DNA of 64,000 nt, taken from positions 1 through 64,000 of the forward strand of contig JAVBUE010000024.1 of the NCBI GenBank assembly GCA_031555735.1. Reading direction: 5' to 3'. The position numbers were made by a program, and so were the translations under genes. The notes under the pieces are model-generated. The model saw only the letters and a program-made list of their open reading frames with translations, made no database searches and was not told where the DNA came from. Each line of letters begins with the position of its first letter. Within the stretch, counting starts at the first letter, position 1. Below are positions 16,825 to 24,702 of this stretch, piece by piece. This DNA is from JAJDIA01 sp031555735. GTDB lineage: Bacteria > Bacteroidota > Bacteroidia > Bacteroidales > Tannerellaceae.

Positions 16825-19128
16825 ATGGAAGGAAGTACATGGACGTGCAGGAAAACAAGCGGGATAGCCGGGATGTTGCGCATGCTGGCGGTTGTGTCCA
16901 TCGTGATAATAACAAGTGGGGACCTATCCGCGGGCAGCCGTCCGGATGCGCGGATACCCGACGCGCTGGATATCAGTCAAAAAGGGAAGGCGATCAAAAT
17001 CACCTGGCCGAAGGTGGAAGGCGCCGCGGGTTATGCCATCTATCACGGGCCGACACGCCTGAGTGCGCAACAGCAGATTGCGACGGTAAACACCGCCGCC
17101 GCCAAGCCCGAAGCGGGGTTCGGACAACAGGTGGTATTCGGTTATTCCCATCCATCACCCAATGCAGTGGCATACGAAAACCACTACCGGATCGTTCCGT
17201 TGGACGCGCAAGGCAAGCCGATGGCGCCCGAACAAACGATCTCGTTCGAGAAAAAGATGTTCGGCGAACACATGCTGTTTTACGATGCCCGGTATGACGA
17301 CGGGCAGGCAATCGCGGCGGAGATCAACCGTATCCACGACAAAGAGATGTTTTCTTCACCAACGGGACCGGAGAACGGGCAGTTCTCTTCCAGACGGTAT
17401 TCACTCTATATCAAACCCGGCGCATACAAAGACTTCGGCGATCTGCGCATCGGGTATTACACTTCTTTCGCGGGACTGGGAGCATTGCCTACCGACACCC
17501 GGCTGTACGGTTCGATCACCATCCCTTCGCCACTGAACGGTGGGAACGCGACCTGTACCTTCTGGCGTTCGGTAGAGAATTTCGAGCTCAATCCCCTTTC
17601 GGCTTCCGACGATACGACGATGTTCCGGTGGGCGGTATCACAGGCGGCGCCCGCACGCAGGCTCAGTGTGAATATACGCACCCAGTTCGACTGGTCGGGC
17701 GTGGAAGGCATGCACACGCCCTGGTCGTCCGGCGGATTCCTGTCGGACAGCCGGTTTACCGCCCCGCTCGGCTCGCCCACCCAACAGCAATGGTACACAC
17801 GCAACAGCCATTTCGGGCATTCGGCGTTTTCGGGCGACAACTGGAACAGGGTGACGCACGGTGTGACCGGCCATCCTTATACATCCGACTGGGCATCGGG
17901 CGGTGCGCGGACGAACATTGAAACCGTGCCCCTCGTACGTGAAAAGCCGTTCCTCTTCCTGAAAGACGGCGCGTACAAGGTGTTCGTGCCCACCCTTCGC
18001 CATCATTCCACCGGTATTACCTGGGACGATGCGACGGGCGACATGGGCGAGGGAACCGTCCTCGATCTCGTCTCCGCGTTCTATATCGCAAAGCCCGGAG
18101 ATGATGCCGCCACCCTCAACGCGCAAATCAACCGGGGCAGGCATCTCTTCTTCACGCCGGGATGGTACGAGATGGAGACGCCCTTGCACGTTACGCGCGC
18201 GGGTACCATCTTATTAGGTACCGGCTATGCCACGCTGTTCCCGGGGGAAACCAACCGGGAGGGCGCTATCCTTATCGACGATGTGCCCGGTGTGACGGTG
18301 GCATCGCTGATGATCGACGCCCATTACTCGTCCCGTTACCTTCTCCGGGTCGGCGCTTGGGATGCCGACAACGACCATGCGGCCAACCCTACCTTCCTCT
18401 CGGATGTGTTTATCCGTGTGGGAGGATACAAAACCACGCCGGTGCATGCCGGCGTATCTGTCCAGATCAACTCCAATAATGTGGTTGGCGACCATCTGTG
18501 GATCTGGCGAGCCGACCACGGCAGCGGTGTGGCGTGGGATAAAAACACGGCGGACTATGGCTTGATCGTGTCGGGAAAGGATGTGACGATGTACGGCCTG
18601 TTTGTAGAGCATTACCAGAAATACCAGACGCTTTGGCTGGGAGAAAACGGCCGGACATACTTCTACCAAAACGAGTTGCCTTACGATCCGCCGACACAAT
18701 CCGTCTGGATGAGCCACGACGGAACGGTAAACGGCTACGCGGCCTATAAGGTTGGCAACCACGTGAACCGCCATACCGCCATCGGCATCGGTTGCTACGG
18801 CGTATTCAACCGCCAGCAGCAAAACCCGCCCGTATATGTCTTTCTGACGAATGCGGTGGAAGTGCCCGACAAACCGGGCGTGACCGTACAACACATCATC
18901 ACCACTGAGCTTGGCGGGCGGGGTGGCACCACCCATATCATCAACGGTACAGGCGGGAGTGTGGGGCGTAGTGCAGTGGATCATTCGGTGATCACCCGCA
19001 ACGCGGCGGCACGGCGGATCGTATCCTATCAGCATGGTACGGGGATCGCACGCCCGGAAAGCGGCGAAACGAACCTCGTCCAGCCGGGCACCACCCCTAC
19101 GGACGAGACGCTTGATATTCCGAAATGA
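16825..19128 (+). CDS. Secreted right-handed beta-helix protein (pectate-lyase/GH55-like fold), function unknown
   Basis: A 767-residue protein with an N-terminal hydrophobic export segment (about residues 15-33, MLRMLAVVSIVIITSG). A fibronectin-III-like stretch follows (ITWPKVEGAAGYAIYHG). The large C-terminal part has beta-helix features: RGRHLFFTPGWYEMETPLHVTRAGTILLGTGYATL cut across strands, NSNNVVGDHLWIWRADHGSG, and YGLFVEHYQKYQTLWLGENGRTYFYQNELPYDPP. Very similar wording occurs in Actinobacteria proteins that databases often label, without support, as adenylyl cyclase or F5/8-type proteins. The real role is probably glycan or polymer binding or cleavage. Codon use looks more GC-rich than in the neighbours, so transfer is possible. 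Confidence 0.7.
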   Translation: MEGSTWTCRKTSGIAGMLRMLAVVSIVIITSGDLSAGSRPDARIPDALDISQKGKAIKITWPKVEGAAGYAIYHGPTRLSAQQQIATVNTAAAKPEAGFGQQVVFGYSHPSPNAVAYENHYRIVPLDAQGKPMAPEQTISFEKKMFGEHMLFYDARYDDGQAIAAEINRIHDKEMFSSPTGPENGQFSSRRYSLYIKPGAYKDFGDLRIGYYTSFAGLGALPTDTRLYGSITIPSPLNGGNATCTFWRSVENFELNPLSASDDTTMFRWAVSQAAPARRLSVNIRTQFDWSGVEGMHTPWSSGGFLSDSRFTAPLGSPTQQQWYTRNSHFGHSAFSGDNWNRVTHGVTGHPYTSDWASGGARTNIETVPLVREKPFLFLKDGAYKVFVPTLRHHSTGITWDDATGDMGEGTVLDLVSAFYIAKPGDDAATLNAQINRGRHLFFTPGWYEMETPLHVTRAGTILLGTGYATLFPGETNREGAILIDDVPGVTVASLMIDAHYSSRYLLRVGAWDADNDHAANPTFLSDVFIRVGGYKTTPVHAGVSVQINSNNVVGDHLWIWRADHGSGVAWDKNTADYGLIVSGKDVTMYGLFVEHYQKYQTLWLGENGRTYFYQNELPYDPPTQSVWMSHDGTVNGYAAYKVGNHVNRHTAIGIGCYGVFNRQQQNPPVYVFLTNAVEVPDKPGVTVQHIITTELGGRGGTTHIINGTGGSVGRSAVDHSVITRNAAARRIVSYQHGTGIARPESGETNLVQPGTTPTDETLDIPK

Positions 19129-19192
19129 CAGCAACCGAATCATTCCCCCTGGATGAGTTGGGGAAAAGCGTAGGCTGATGGGGCGCGGCGGG

Positions 19193-20341
19193 CTATCCCT
19201 TCTTCAGCAATTTCTTTGTCAGGAAGCGGCGTACCGGCTCGTCGTACAGCTTCAGGCAGAGGTATGCCAGGAGGATGGAACCGGCCACAAGCGCGATGGC
19301 GCCGGGCAGCGATTGCGTGAAGGTGAGGTTTTCATTCTTCACCCAGGCGTAGTACAGGTAGATAAACGGATAATGCACCATATACAGCGGGTAAGAGATA
19401 TCACCGAAGAATTTGCAGACGCGGGCGGTAGCTATATCGGTTGTCTTCCCCGAAGCGCCCAGCCAGACAAGGAGCGGAAAAAACACCACGCAGCAGACGG
19501 TGTCATAGATCCCGTTCATCCAGAGATGTCCGGCGCCGCCGATACGGGGAACAGACAGGAGGGCGACGATCGCCAGTCCGCACAGCCAGAACGCTCCCTT
19601 TACCTTTACCGGCCTGAACACCCGCGAAAGAAGCAGCCCGGCGGAGAAAGCGAACAACAACCGCAAGGATCCGCCGGTAAACTCCATACCGGTCAGGCTA
19701 TACCCCACACAGATATCGCCCAACGGCCCACCGATGGCATACCAGCCCAACCCGCATCCCGCCAGTACGACGAGCACAGCCAACGCGCCGGTGGATAGTT
19801 TGCGGATAAAGAACGCATAGAGGATATTCCCGATATATTCGAATAGCAACGACCAACTGGGACCGTTCAGCGGAAACATTTCACCCACCCCGCGTACTTC
19901 GATGCCGGGAGTGGCCGGAATCAGGAACGCGTTCAGCAGCGTGGCGACAAGCAACACCGACAGCGAAACCGTGGACACATCCCACACGGAGCATCCCTGG
20001 GTATAGAACATGGCGGCACCGATCAGCGCCCCGATCACCACCATCGGGTGTAGGCGGATAAAGCGACGTTTGAGAAATTCCGCCACCGTCATCATCTTCC
20101 ACCGGTCGTCGTACGCATAGCCCACCACAAATCCGGAGAGGATAAAGAAGAAATCGACGGCCAGGTATCCGTGGTTGATCCGCTGGTCGATATGGCTGGT
20201 GGCATACGCTTCGAACAGGTGGAAGCATACCACCATGATCGCCGCCACGCCGCGCAATCCGTCGAGTATATCGTAATGGGGTTTCGTATCGGCAAAAGCA
20301 GCCGCAGAGATTTTTGTATCTGAGATGGTTTTTACATTCAT
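19193..20341 (-). CDS. Membrane acyltransferase, OafA/YrhL (acyltransferase 3) family
   Basis: A 382-residue polytopic inner-membrane protein. The N-terminal DILDGLRGVAAIMVVCFHLFEAY contains the family hallmark LDGLRGxAA and the catalytic His, followed by YLAVDFFFILSGFVVGYAY and FLKRRFIRLHPM. About ten hydrophobic segments follow, with HYPFIYLYY near the end. Such proteins move acetyl or other acyl groups onto surface glycans or lipids. The substrate cannot be read from the sequence, and it stands alone with no glycan-synthesis neighbours. Confidence 0.88.
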   Translation of the reverse strand: MNVKTISDTKISAAAFADTKPHYDILDGLRGVAAIMVVCFHLFEAYATSHIDQRINHGYLAVDFFFILSGFVVGYAYDDRWKMMTVAEFLKRRFIRLHPMVVIGALIGAAMFYTQGCSVWDVSTVSLSVLLVATLLNAFLIPATPGIEVRGVGEMFPLNGPSWSLLFEYIGNILYAFFIRKLSTGALAVLVVLAGCGLGWYAIGGPLGDICVGYSLTGMEFTGGSLRLLFAFSAGLLLSRVFRPVKVKGAFWLCGLAIVALLSVPRIGGAGHLWMNGIYDTVCCVVFFPLLVWLGASGKTTDIATARVCKFFGDISYPLYMVHYPFIYLYYAWVKNENLTFTQSLPGAIALVAGSILLAYLCLKLYDEPVRRFLTKKLLKKG

Positions 20342-20376
20342 AATCGTTTCGTGTCTAATGCATCTGTTATCGAACG

Positions 20377-20384
20377 CAAATATA
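20377..20384 (-). promoter_or_regulatory. Promoter -7 box of the acyltransferase
   Basis: TATATTTG on the reverse strand fits TAnnTTTG, 36 bp before the acyltransferase start. The -33 element is unclear. Confidence 0.5.
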
Positions 20385-20482
20385 CATATCCAAAACCGGA
20401 TGTTATACTCTCATAAAGAGAAAATGCGTATTTCCAGACGCAAACAAAGACATAATTTCTGGTGATACAGTCTTCCAGTCGC

Positions 20483-20513
20483 TTGCAAACTACTGAGAGG
20501 GCGTTTATCTTTG
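20483..20513 (+). promoter_or_regulatory. Strong forward promoter with no gene behind it
   Basis: TTG (20483-20485), 20 bp, then TATCTTTG (20506-20513) is a full consensus promoter. Only about 110 bp follow before a terminator, and no forward gene is present. Confidence 0.65.
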
Positions 20514-20519
20514 CGTTAA

Positions 20520-20630
20520 CAATATCTCCTGCCTTAACTAAAAACGACAAAGACTATTTCCTCACAAAACGAAATCTTTCCAATGAGAAAAAAACCGGCT
20601 CTCCACATTGTGAGTGAGCCGGTTTTCTTT
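20520..20630 (+). ncRNA. Candidate small RNA of about 110 nt
   Basis: A consensus promoter and a strong terminator frame this interval, and the sequence between them holds no convincing reading frame. A 21-codon ATG frame at 20583 runs through the terminator stem and is probably chance. The RNA would end in the hairpin shared with the GH38 operon. Whether it is made or has a target is not known. Confidence 0.4.
20588..20630. terminator. Bidirectional terminator between the sRNA candidate and the mannoside operon
   Basis: AAAACCGGCTC and GAGCCGGTTTT form an 11-bp stem with T-rich tracts on both strands. It closes the reverse-strand GH38 operon and any forward transcript from 20520. Confidence 0.85.
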
Positions 20631-20631
20631 T

Positions 20632-23520
20632 TTACCAGGATACTTTGATAAACTTATTCTCCCAGGGGGCGAAGGTTGGCGGGGCGTTACCCGGCAAGGG
20701 TACGCCCGTCACGTCGCATACCGTCACCCGGCAGTTCTTCATCCGGTCTGAAGTGACGGCAAACTGCGCCGCCTTTCCTCCTATCTCCCGCAGTTGCAGG
20801 AGGACGGCCTTTTCTCCTTCCACCGGTTTCATATTGACGAGCAATACATTTTCGGGGACGATCCGGAAGAGGGAAGCAGGTTGCAACGGTGGAATCTTTT
20901 GATTTCCTGCCGGCAGCACCCGTACCAACAGCGGGATCCGGTTCTCCCACGCGAACCGTGTGGCGTATTCAACCGAATGATCTTTTGCCGAGTGGATGAA
21001 ATAGCTCCATTGGAACTCACCCATCTGGTCGGCGTTGAAATTGGTTACCCAATAGTTGTTCATCGGCCACGAATACATATTGGTGGACTGCGGCGTAGCT
21101 CCTGCCTTGTACCGTCCGGTATTGATGGCGCCGAACTGCATCAGCGGGATCTCCTGGCTACCCATGATCACCTGTGAATGGGCATTGCTCGCCGAGGCGA
21201 AGTTCTGCACCGTGTACCAGTCGCACGACGATCCGGGGATCTGGTCCACACCCGCTTCAATCGTACCGCCCGGCACATCCAGCCGGATCTTCCCGTTTTC
21301 GATCTGATAGGGGAAAGAAACATACACGGCTTCCGGATCGGTCACCGCTTTCTTCCGCAGGCGGTACACCACCTCGATCTTCTTGGTTACATTATAGATA
21401 CGGTATTCCACCATCAGGTTGTCCGGTTCGCGCCCCGCCACGGTTTCTCCCCGGAAACGGTAGGTATCCCAGATCGCACCCTTTTCGTATCGTTCGAAAC
21501 GGATCTTTTCCGGTCGGCGGCGCAGGAACTGGGGCGCTTTGTATAATTCCATCGGCCGGCGGCTGTCGATGATCTCATAGATAAACTCGCCAAACTCCCA
21601 TTCGGCATTGGGAGTGAGCAGGGGCTTGTCCAGTTCTTTGTCGAACAACTGGCTGATCGTTCCTTTACGTACATTGAAATCGATGGTGTACCAGTTGTTT
21701 TCCACCCGGGGCTGGTCCAGTTTGGAGGATACTTCGGCAGTCGCCCGCGGCTCGTCCTGCACATGGATATAATACTGAGCATACCCCAACGGCGGGACAT
21801 CCTGCACATAGAGGCTCCAATAGGTACCGTCCGACCGGCGCTCGCCTGCTTGCGCGGGGATCACCTTTCCGGCGGCGTCCACAATCTCGAACGCTTTGTC
21901 GCGCGGCAGGATCTGGTAGTCGATATACACCTTCGCAATGCCGTTGTACGACCAGTTCAACGGATTGAACACGGCGACCGACGGCACTTCCGCTTTCGGT
22001 ATGTAGGATTGCAGCAATCCCATCGTCACCTCACCCAGTATGCCCGCATGCCGGTAGGCTTCCCAGGCGTACGATTGCTTCAGGGAACGCTGTTCCCAGG
22101 TTTCCAGCCCGTACGGATCGCGCACGCTTTCGCTGTAGCCGAAGGTATGTTCGTCGTAAAACAGCAAGGCGTTGTTCACCCCGTCGATCTGCGTACCTGC
22201 TTCCTTCGGCAGGGTAGCGCCCAGCATATTGGCAAACGAAAGGCCTGCCTGGTTCGCGATCACGTTGCTATGCGTCACCCTTGACACCGCCGCTTCACGG
22301 GCGCCGGAAGCAAAACCGTCTGTCCACCAGTCGGGCCATGCACCGCGGATGGTTTGTATCCGGTCGGCATACTGTGTCTCCACCGTCTTGAAAAATTCCG
22401 TCGCTACCGCCGTACGCAGTTTCGGCCATTCATACTTCTCGTTCCATTTCTGCACCATCTCGCAGCTCTTGGTGGATGGGGGCGAGTTATCGGTGAAATA
22501 CCCCGAATGTTGGGCGGCGCAGATATCGTAGGGATAATTCTTGGCAGCCAACTGATCCAGGTAATCCAGTACCCGTGTCTCGAAGGTGGCGAAATCATCC
22601 GTATGGATACCGAAGAAATTGCCCTGGTTGTAGTGCTCCGCGCGGTAGGTCAGCACCTTCTTCCCGGAAGGCGACTCCCACCAGAACACGGTAGGCTTAT
22701 CAAAACAGATCAATGCCCGGTGACCATGGGTTCCCATGTTGACATATTTCACACCGGCATCGGCAAAGAATTCGCTGAAACACCAGGCGATCCCGTTCAC
22801 ATCGTCCTGCATGGCCAATTCGGCACGCATCCCGTTGTCGCGGAACTGCTTGATAGGCGCCAGGGAGGCGGCAAGCGTCTGTTCGTCGGGCAGCTCGTCG
22901 AAGTTCAGGTACATGGTGGCCAGTTCGATCCGCCCTTCTTTCACCCGTTGCTTCAGGCGGGCGATCTGTTCGGCGGGGCGCGACTTGAGGTATTCGCTAA
23001 CCGCCCACGATATCTCGCATGTCCAGCGGAACTTGGCAGGTTCGGGATAATTATCCGTCGCATCGCAGTAGTCGAGCGCATAATCGATATAACGCAGGTG
23101 CTCGGCCAGGATCTCCATCTGCGAACGGGTATAGCCGATGTCGGTATGCGTATGCTGTACCAGGTTCATCTGCCAATGGCGGACAGGTGATACGGATACC
23201 GTCTGCGTAACTGGCTGTTCCTTTCCTTCGGTCACCGTCAGCGGTAATTGTCCGGTAGTCTTCACTTCCGGGATGTCGAAAACCACGGTGTTATCACCTG
23301 CGGCACATTTCACTTTTTGGGTCTGGTCGCCCAGGCGTACCGACAAGACGGCGGGCGCTCCTTCGTGGCGGAGGGTGACCACCACTTTCTGTGTCAGTCC
23401 GGCCTTTCCTTTGTATAAGGCGGGCAACAGACGGGTTTGTACACTGGCAGGCGCGGCAAACGTTGTAAGAGCGACACATGCCATCACCAACCCGGAGAAT
23501 AATCGATTCTTTTTAATCAT
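20632..23520 (-). CDS. Alpha-mannosidase, glycoside hydrolase family 38
   Basis: A 962-residue secreted enzyme with signal peptide MIKKNRLFSGLVMACVALTTFAA. The catalytic domain starts with the zinc motif QHTHTDIGYTRSQMEI, continues with the two-alanine helix RFRWTCEISWAVSEYL, and has the nucleophile Asp region AMQDDVNGIAW. VATEFFKTVE and a long beta-rich C-terminal part follow. GH38 enzymes hydrolyse alpha-mannosides, including N-glycan mannose. It is the last gene of the mannoside operon, 18 bp after the MFS gene. I use the ATG at 23520, not a TTG at 23526. Confidence 0.9.
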   Translation of the reverse strand: MIKKNRLFSGLVMACVALTTFAAPASVQTRLLPALYKGKAGLTQKVVVTLRHEGAPAVLSVRLGDQTQKVKCAAGDNTVVFDIPEVKTTGQLPLTVTEGKEQPVTQTVSVSPVRHWQMNLVQHTHTDIGYTRSQMEILAEHLRYIDYALDYCDATDNYPEPAKFRWTCEISWAVSEYLKSRPAEQIARLKQRVKEGRIELATMYLNFDELPDEQTLAASLAPIKQFRDNGMRAELAMQDDVNGIAWCFSEFFADAGVKYVNMGTHGHRALICFDKPTVFWWESPSGKKVLTYRAEHYNQGNFFGIHTDDFATFETRVLDYLDQLAAKNYPYDICAAQHSGYFTDNSPPSTKSCEMVQKWNEKYEWPKLRTAVATEFFKTVETQYADRIQTIRGAWPDWWTDGFASGAREAAVSRVTHSNVIANQAGLSFANMLGATLPKEAGTQIDGVNNALLFYDEHTFGYSESVRDPYGLETWEQRSLKQSYAWEAYRHAGILGEVTMGLLQSYIPKAEVPSVAVFNPLNWSYNGIAKVYIDYQILPRDKAFEIVDAAGKVIPAQAGERRSDGTYWSLYVQDVPPLGYAQYYIHVQDEPRATAEVSSKLDQPRVENNWYTIDFNVRKGTISQLFDKELDKPLLTPNAEWEFGEFIYEIIDSRRPMELYKAPQFLRRRPEKIRFERYEKGAIWDTYRFRGETVAGREPDNLMVEYRIYNVTKKIEVVYRLRKKAVTDPEAVYVSFPYQIENGKIRLDVPGGTIEAGVDQIPGSSCDWYTVQNFASASNAHSQVIMGSQEIPLMQFGAINTGRYKAGATPQSTNMYSWPMNNYWVTNFNADQMGEFQWSYFIHSAKDHSVEYATRFAWENRIPLLVRVLPAGNQKIPPLQPASLFRIVPENVLLVNMKPVEGEKAVLLQLREIGGKAAQFAVTSDRMKNCRVTVCDVTGVPLPGNAPPTFAPWENKFIKVSW

Positions 23521-23538
23521 AAGCAACTGTTTAGGTAA

Positions 23539-24684
23539 TTATTTCATGCGATAAGCAATCAGTCCGATATAAAACAGGCAGAACAACAATACCGATAAAC
23601 CGGCCACCTGCCCGAAGGCATCCGAGAGGATACCCATGAACGGGGTCACCAACGCGCCGCCCGACACACCCATGATCATCAGGGCAGACACCTCGTTGGT
23701 ACGCTCCGGCGTCCGTTGCAACGCCCAGGAGAACAGGATTGAAAAGACATTCGAGCAGGCAAGGCCGACCAGCACGATCATCACCGCCATCACCCACAAC
23801 GACTGCGCCAGCAACAGGCATACAAAGGCCACGAGCGCCACGCCCATGCTGTATTTCAGGAAACGGGCGGCATCGATCCGCGCCAGCAGGAACGCCCCGG
23901 CAAACGAACCGACGGTACGTGCCGAGAAATACAGGCTGGTGCCTAATCCCGCTTCGTGCAAAGGCATATCCAGTTGTTGCATCAACAGCTTGGGAATGGT
24001 GGTATTCAGTCCCACATCAATCCCCACCAACAGCAGGATACCGAAAAAGAGCATCACGATCACCCGGTCTTTCAGCAACGAACAGGTGGTGGAGAAAGAA
24101 GCTTTCGCCTGTTCTCCCATCTCCTTTTCCCGGATCGCGCACAGCAGCCAGGTGATGGATACAGCCGTGGTACAGGCATAGACGACGAAGATCAGTTTCC
24201 AGTCGCCCCAAAACGAAGCCGCCGCCCCGGCGATGATCGGCCCCAGGAAGGAAGAGATGGCTTTGATGAACTGCCCCAGCGTCAGTACGCTCGTCATCCG
24301 GTCGGTCGATACCACGCTGGCCACCATCGGGTTCAGCGACACCTGCAACAGTGTATTGCCGATACCCAGCAGGGCAAAGGCCAGCAGGATCATGGGGAAA
24401 TCATACCACAGCAGCGGCAGCAGCATGGCGAGGACGGTGATCCCCAGCGCCACCACCACCGTATTCCGTCGTCCGATGCGGTTCATCAGGATGCCGGTGG
24501 GTATAGAGAAGATGGCAAACCAAAGGAATACCATCATCGGGATCAGGTTGGCCAGCGTATCCGACAACAGGAAATCTTTCTTCACATAATTCGTGGCGAT
24601 ACCCACCACATCCACGAATCCCATCACGAAGAAACCGAACAGGATCGGGAGAATAGTCAGCTTGGATATTGTTTGACGTGTCAT
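23539..24684 (-). CDS. MFS transporter, probably sugar/proton symporter
   Basis: A 381-residue protein with about 12 membrane helices. The loop between helices 2 and 3 has IGRRNTVVVALG, a form of the MFS motif GxxxDRxGRR. FVMGFVDVVGIATNYVKKDF at the N-terminus resembles FucP/GlcP-like sugar carriers of Bacteroidetes. Its place between GH38 and GH92 alpha-mannosidase genes and beside a sugar kinase and phosphomannose isomerase suggests that it imports mannose across the inner membrane. The substrate is inferred from context only. Confidence 0.85.
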   Translation of the reverse strand: MTRQTISKLTILPILFGFFVMGFVDVVGIATNYVKKDFLLSDTLANLIPMMVFLWFAIFSIPTGILMNRIGRRNTVVVALGITVLAMLLPLLWYDFPMILLAFALLGIGNTLLQVSLNPMVASVVSTDRMTSVLTLGQFIKAISSFLGPIIAGAAASFWGDWKLIFVVYACTTAVSITWLLCAIREKEMGEQAKASFSTTCSLLKDRVIVMLFFGILLLVGIDVGLNTTIPKLLMQQLDMPLHEAGLGTSLYFSARTVGSFAGAFLLARIDAARFLKYSMGVALVAFVCLLLAQSLWVMAVMIVLVGLACSNVFSILFSWALQRTPERTNEVSALMIMGVSGGALVTPFMGILSDAFGQVAGLSVLLFCLFYIGLIAYRMK

Positions 24685-24702
24685 GGCAGTAGCAGGTTAA
24701 TT

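Noticed and set aside
20338..20550. 70-codon reverse open frame upstream of the acyltransferase
   Set aside because: It contains the acyltransferase promoter and overlaps the opposite-strand sRNA candidate; no recognisable motif.
20583..20648. 21-codon small protein gene at the mannoside operon terminator
   Set aside because: It spans both arms of a terminator stem, so its codons are explained by the hairpin.
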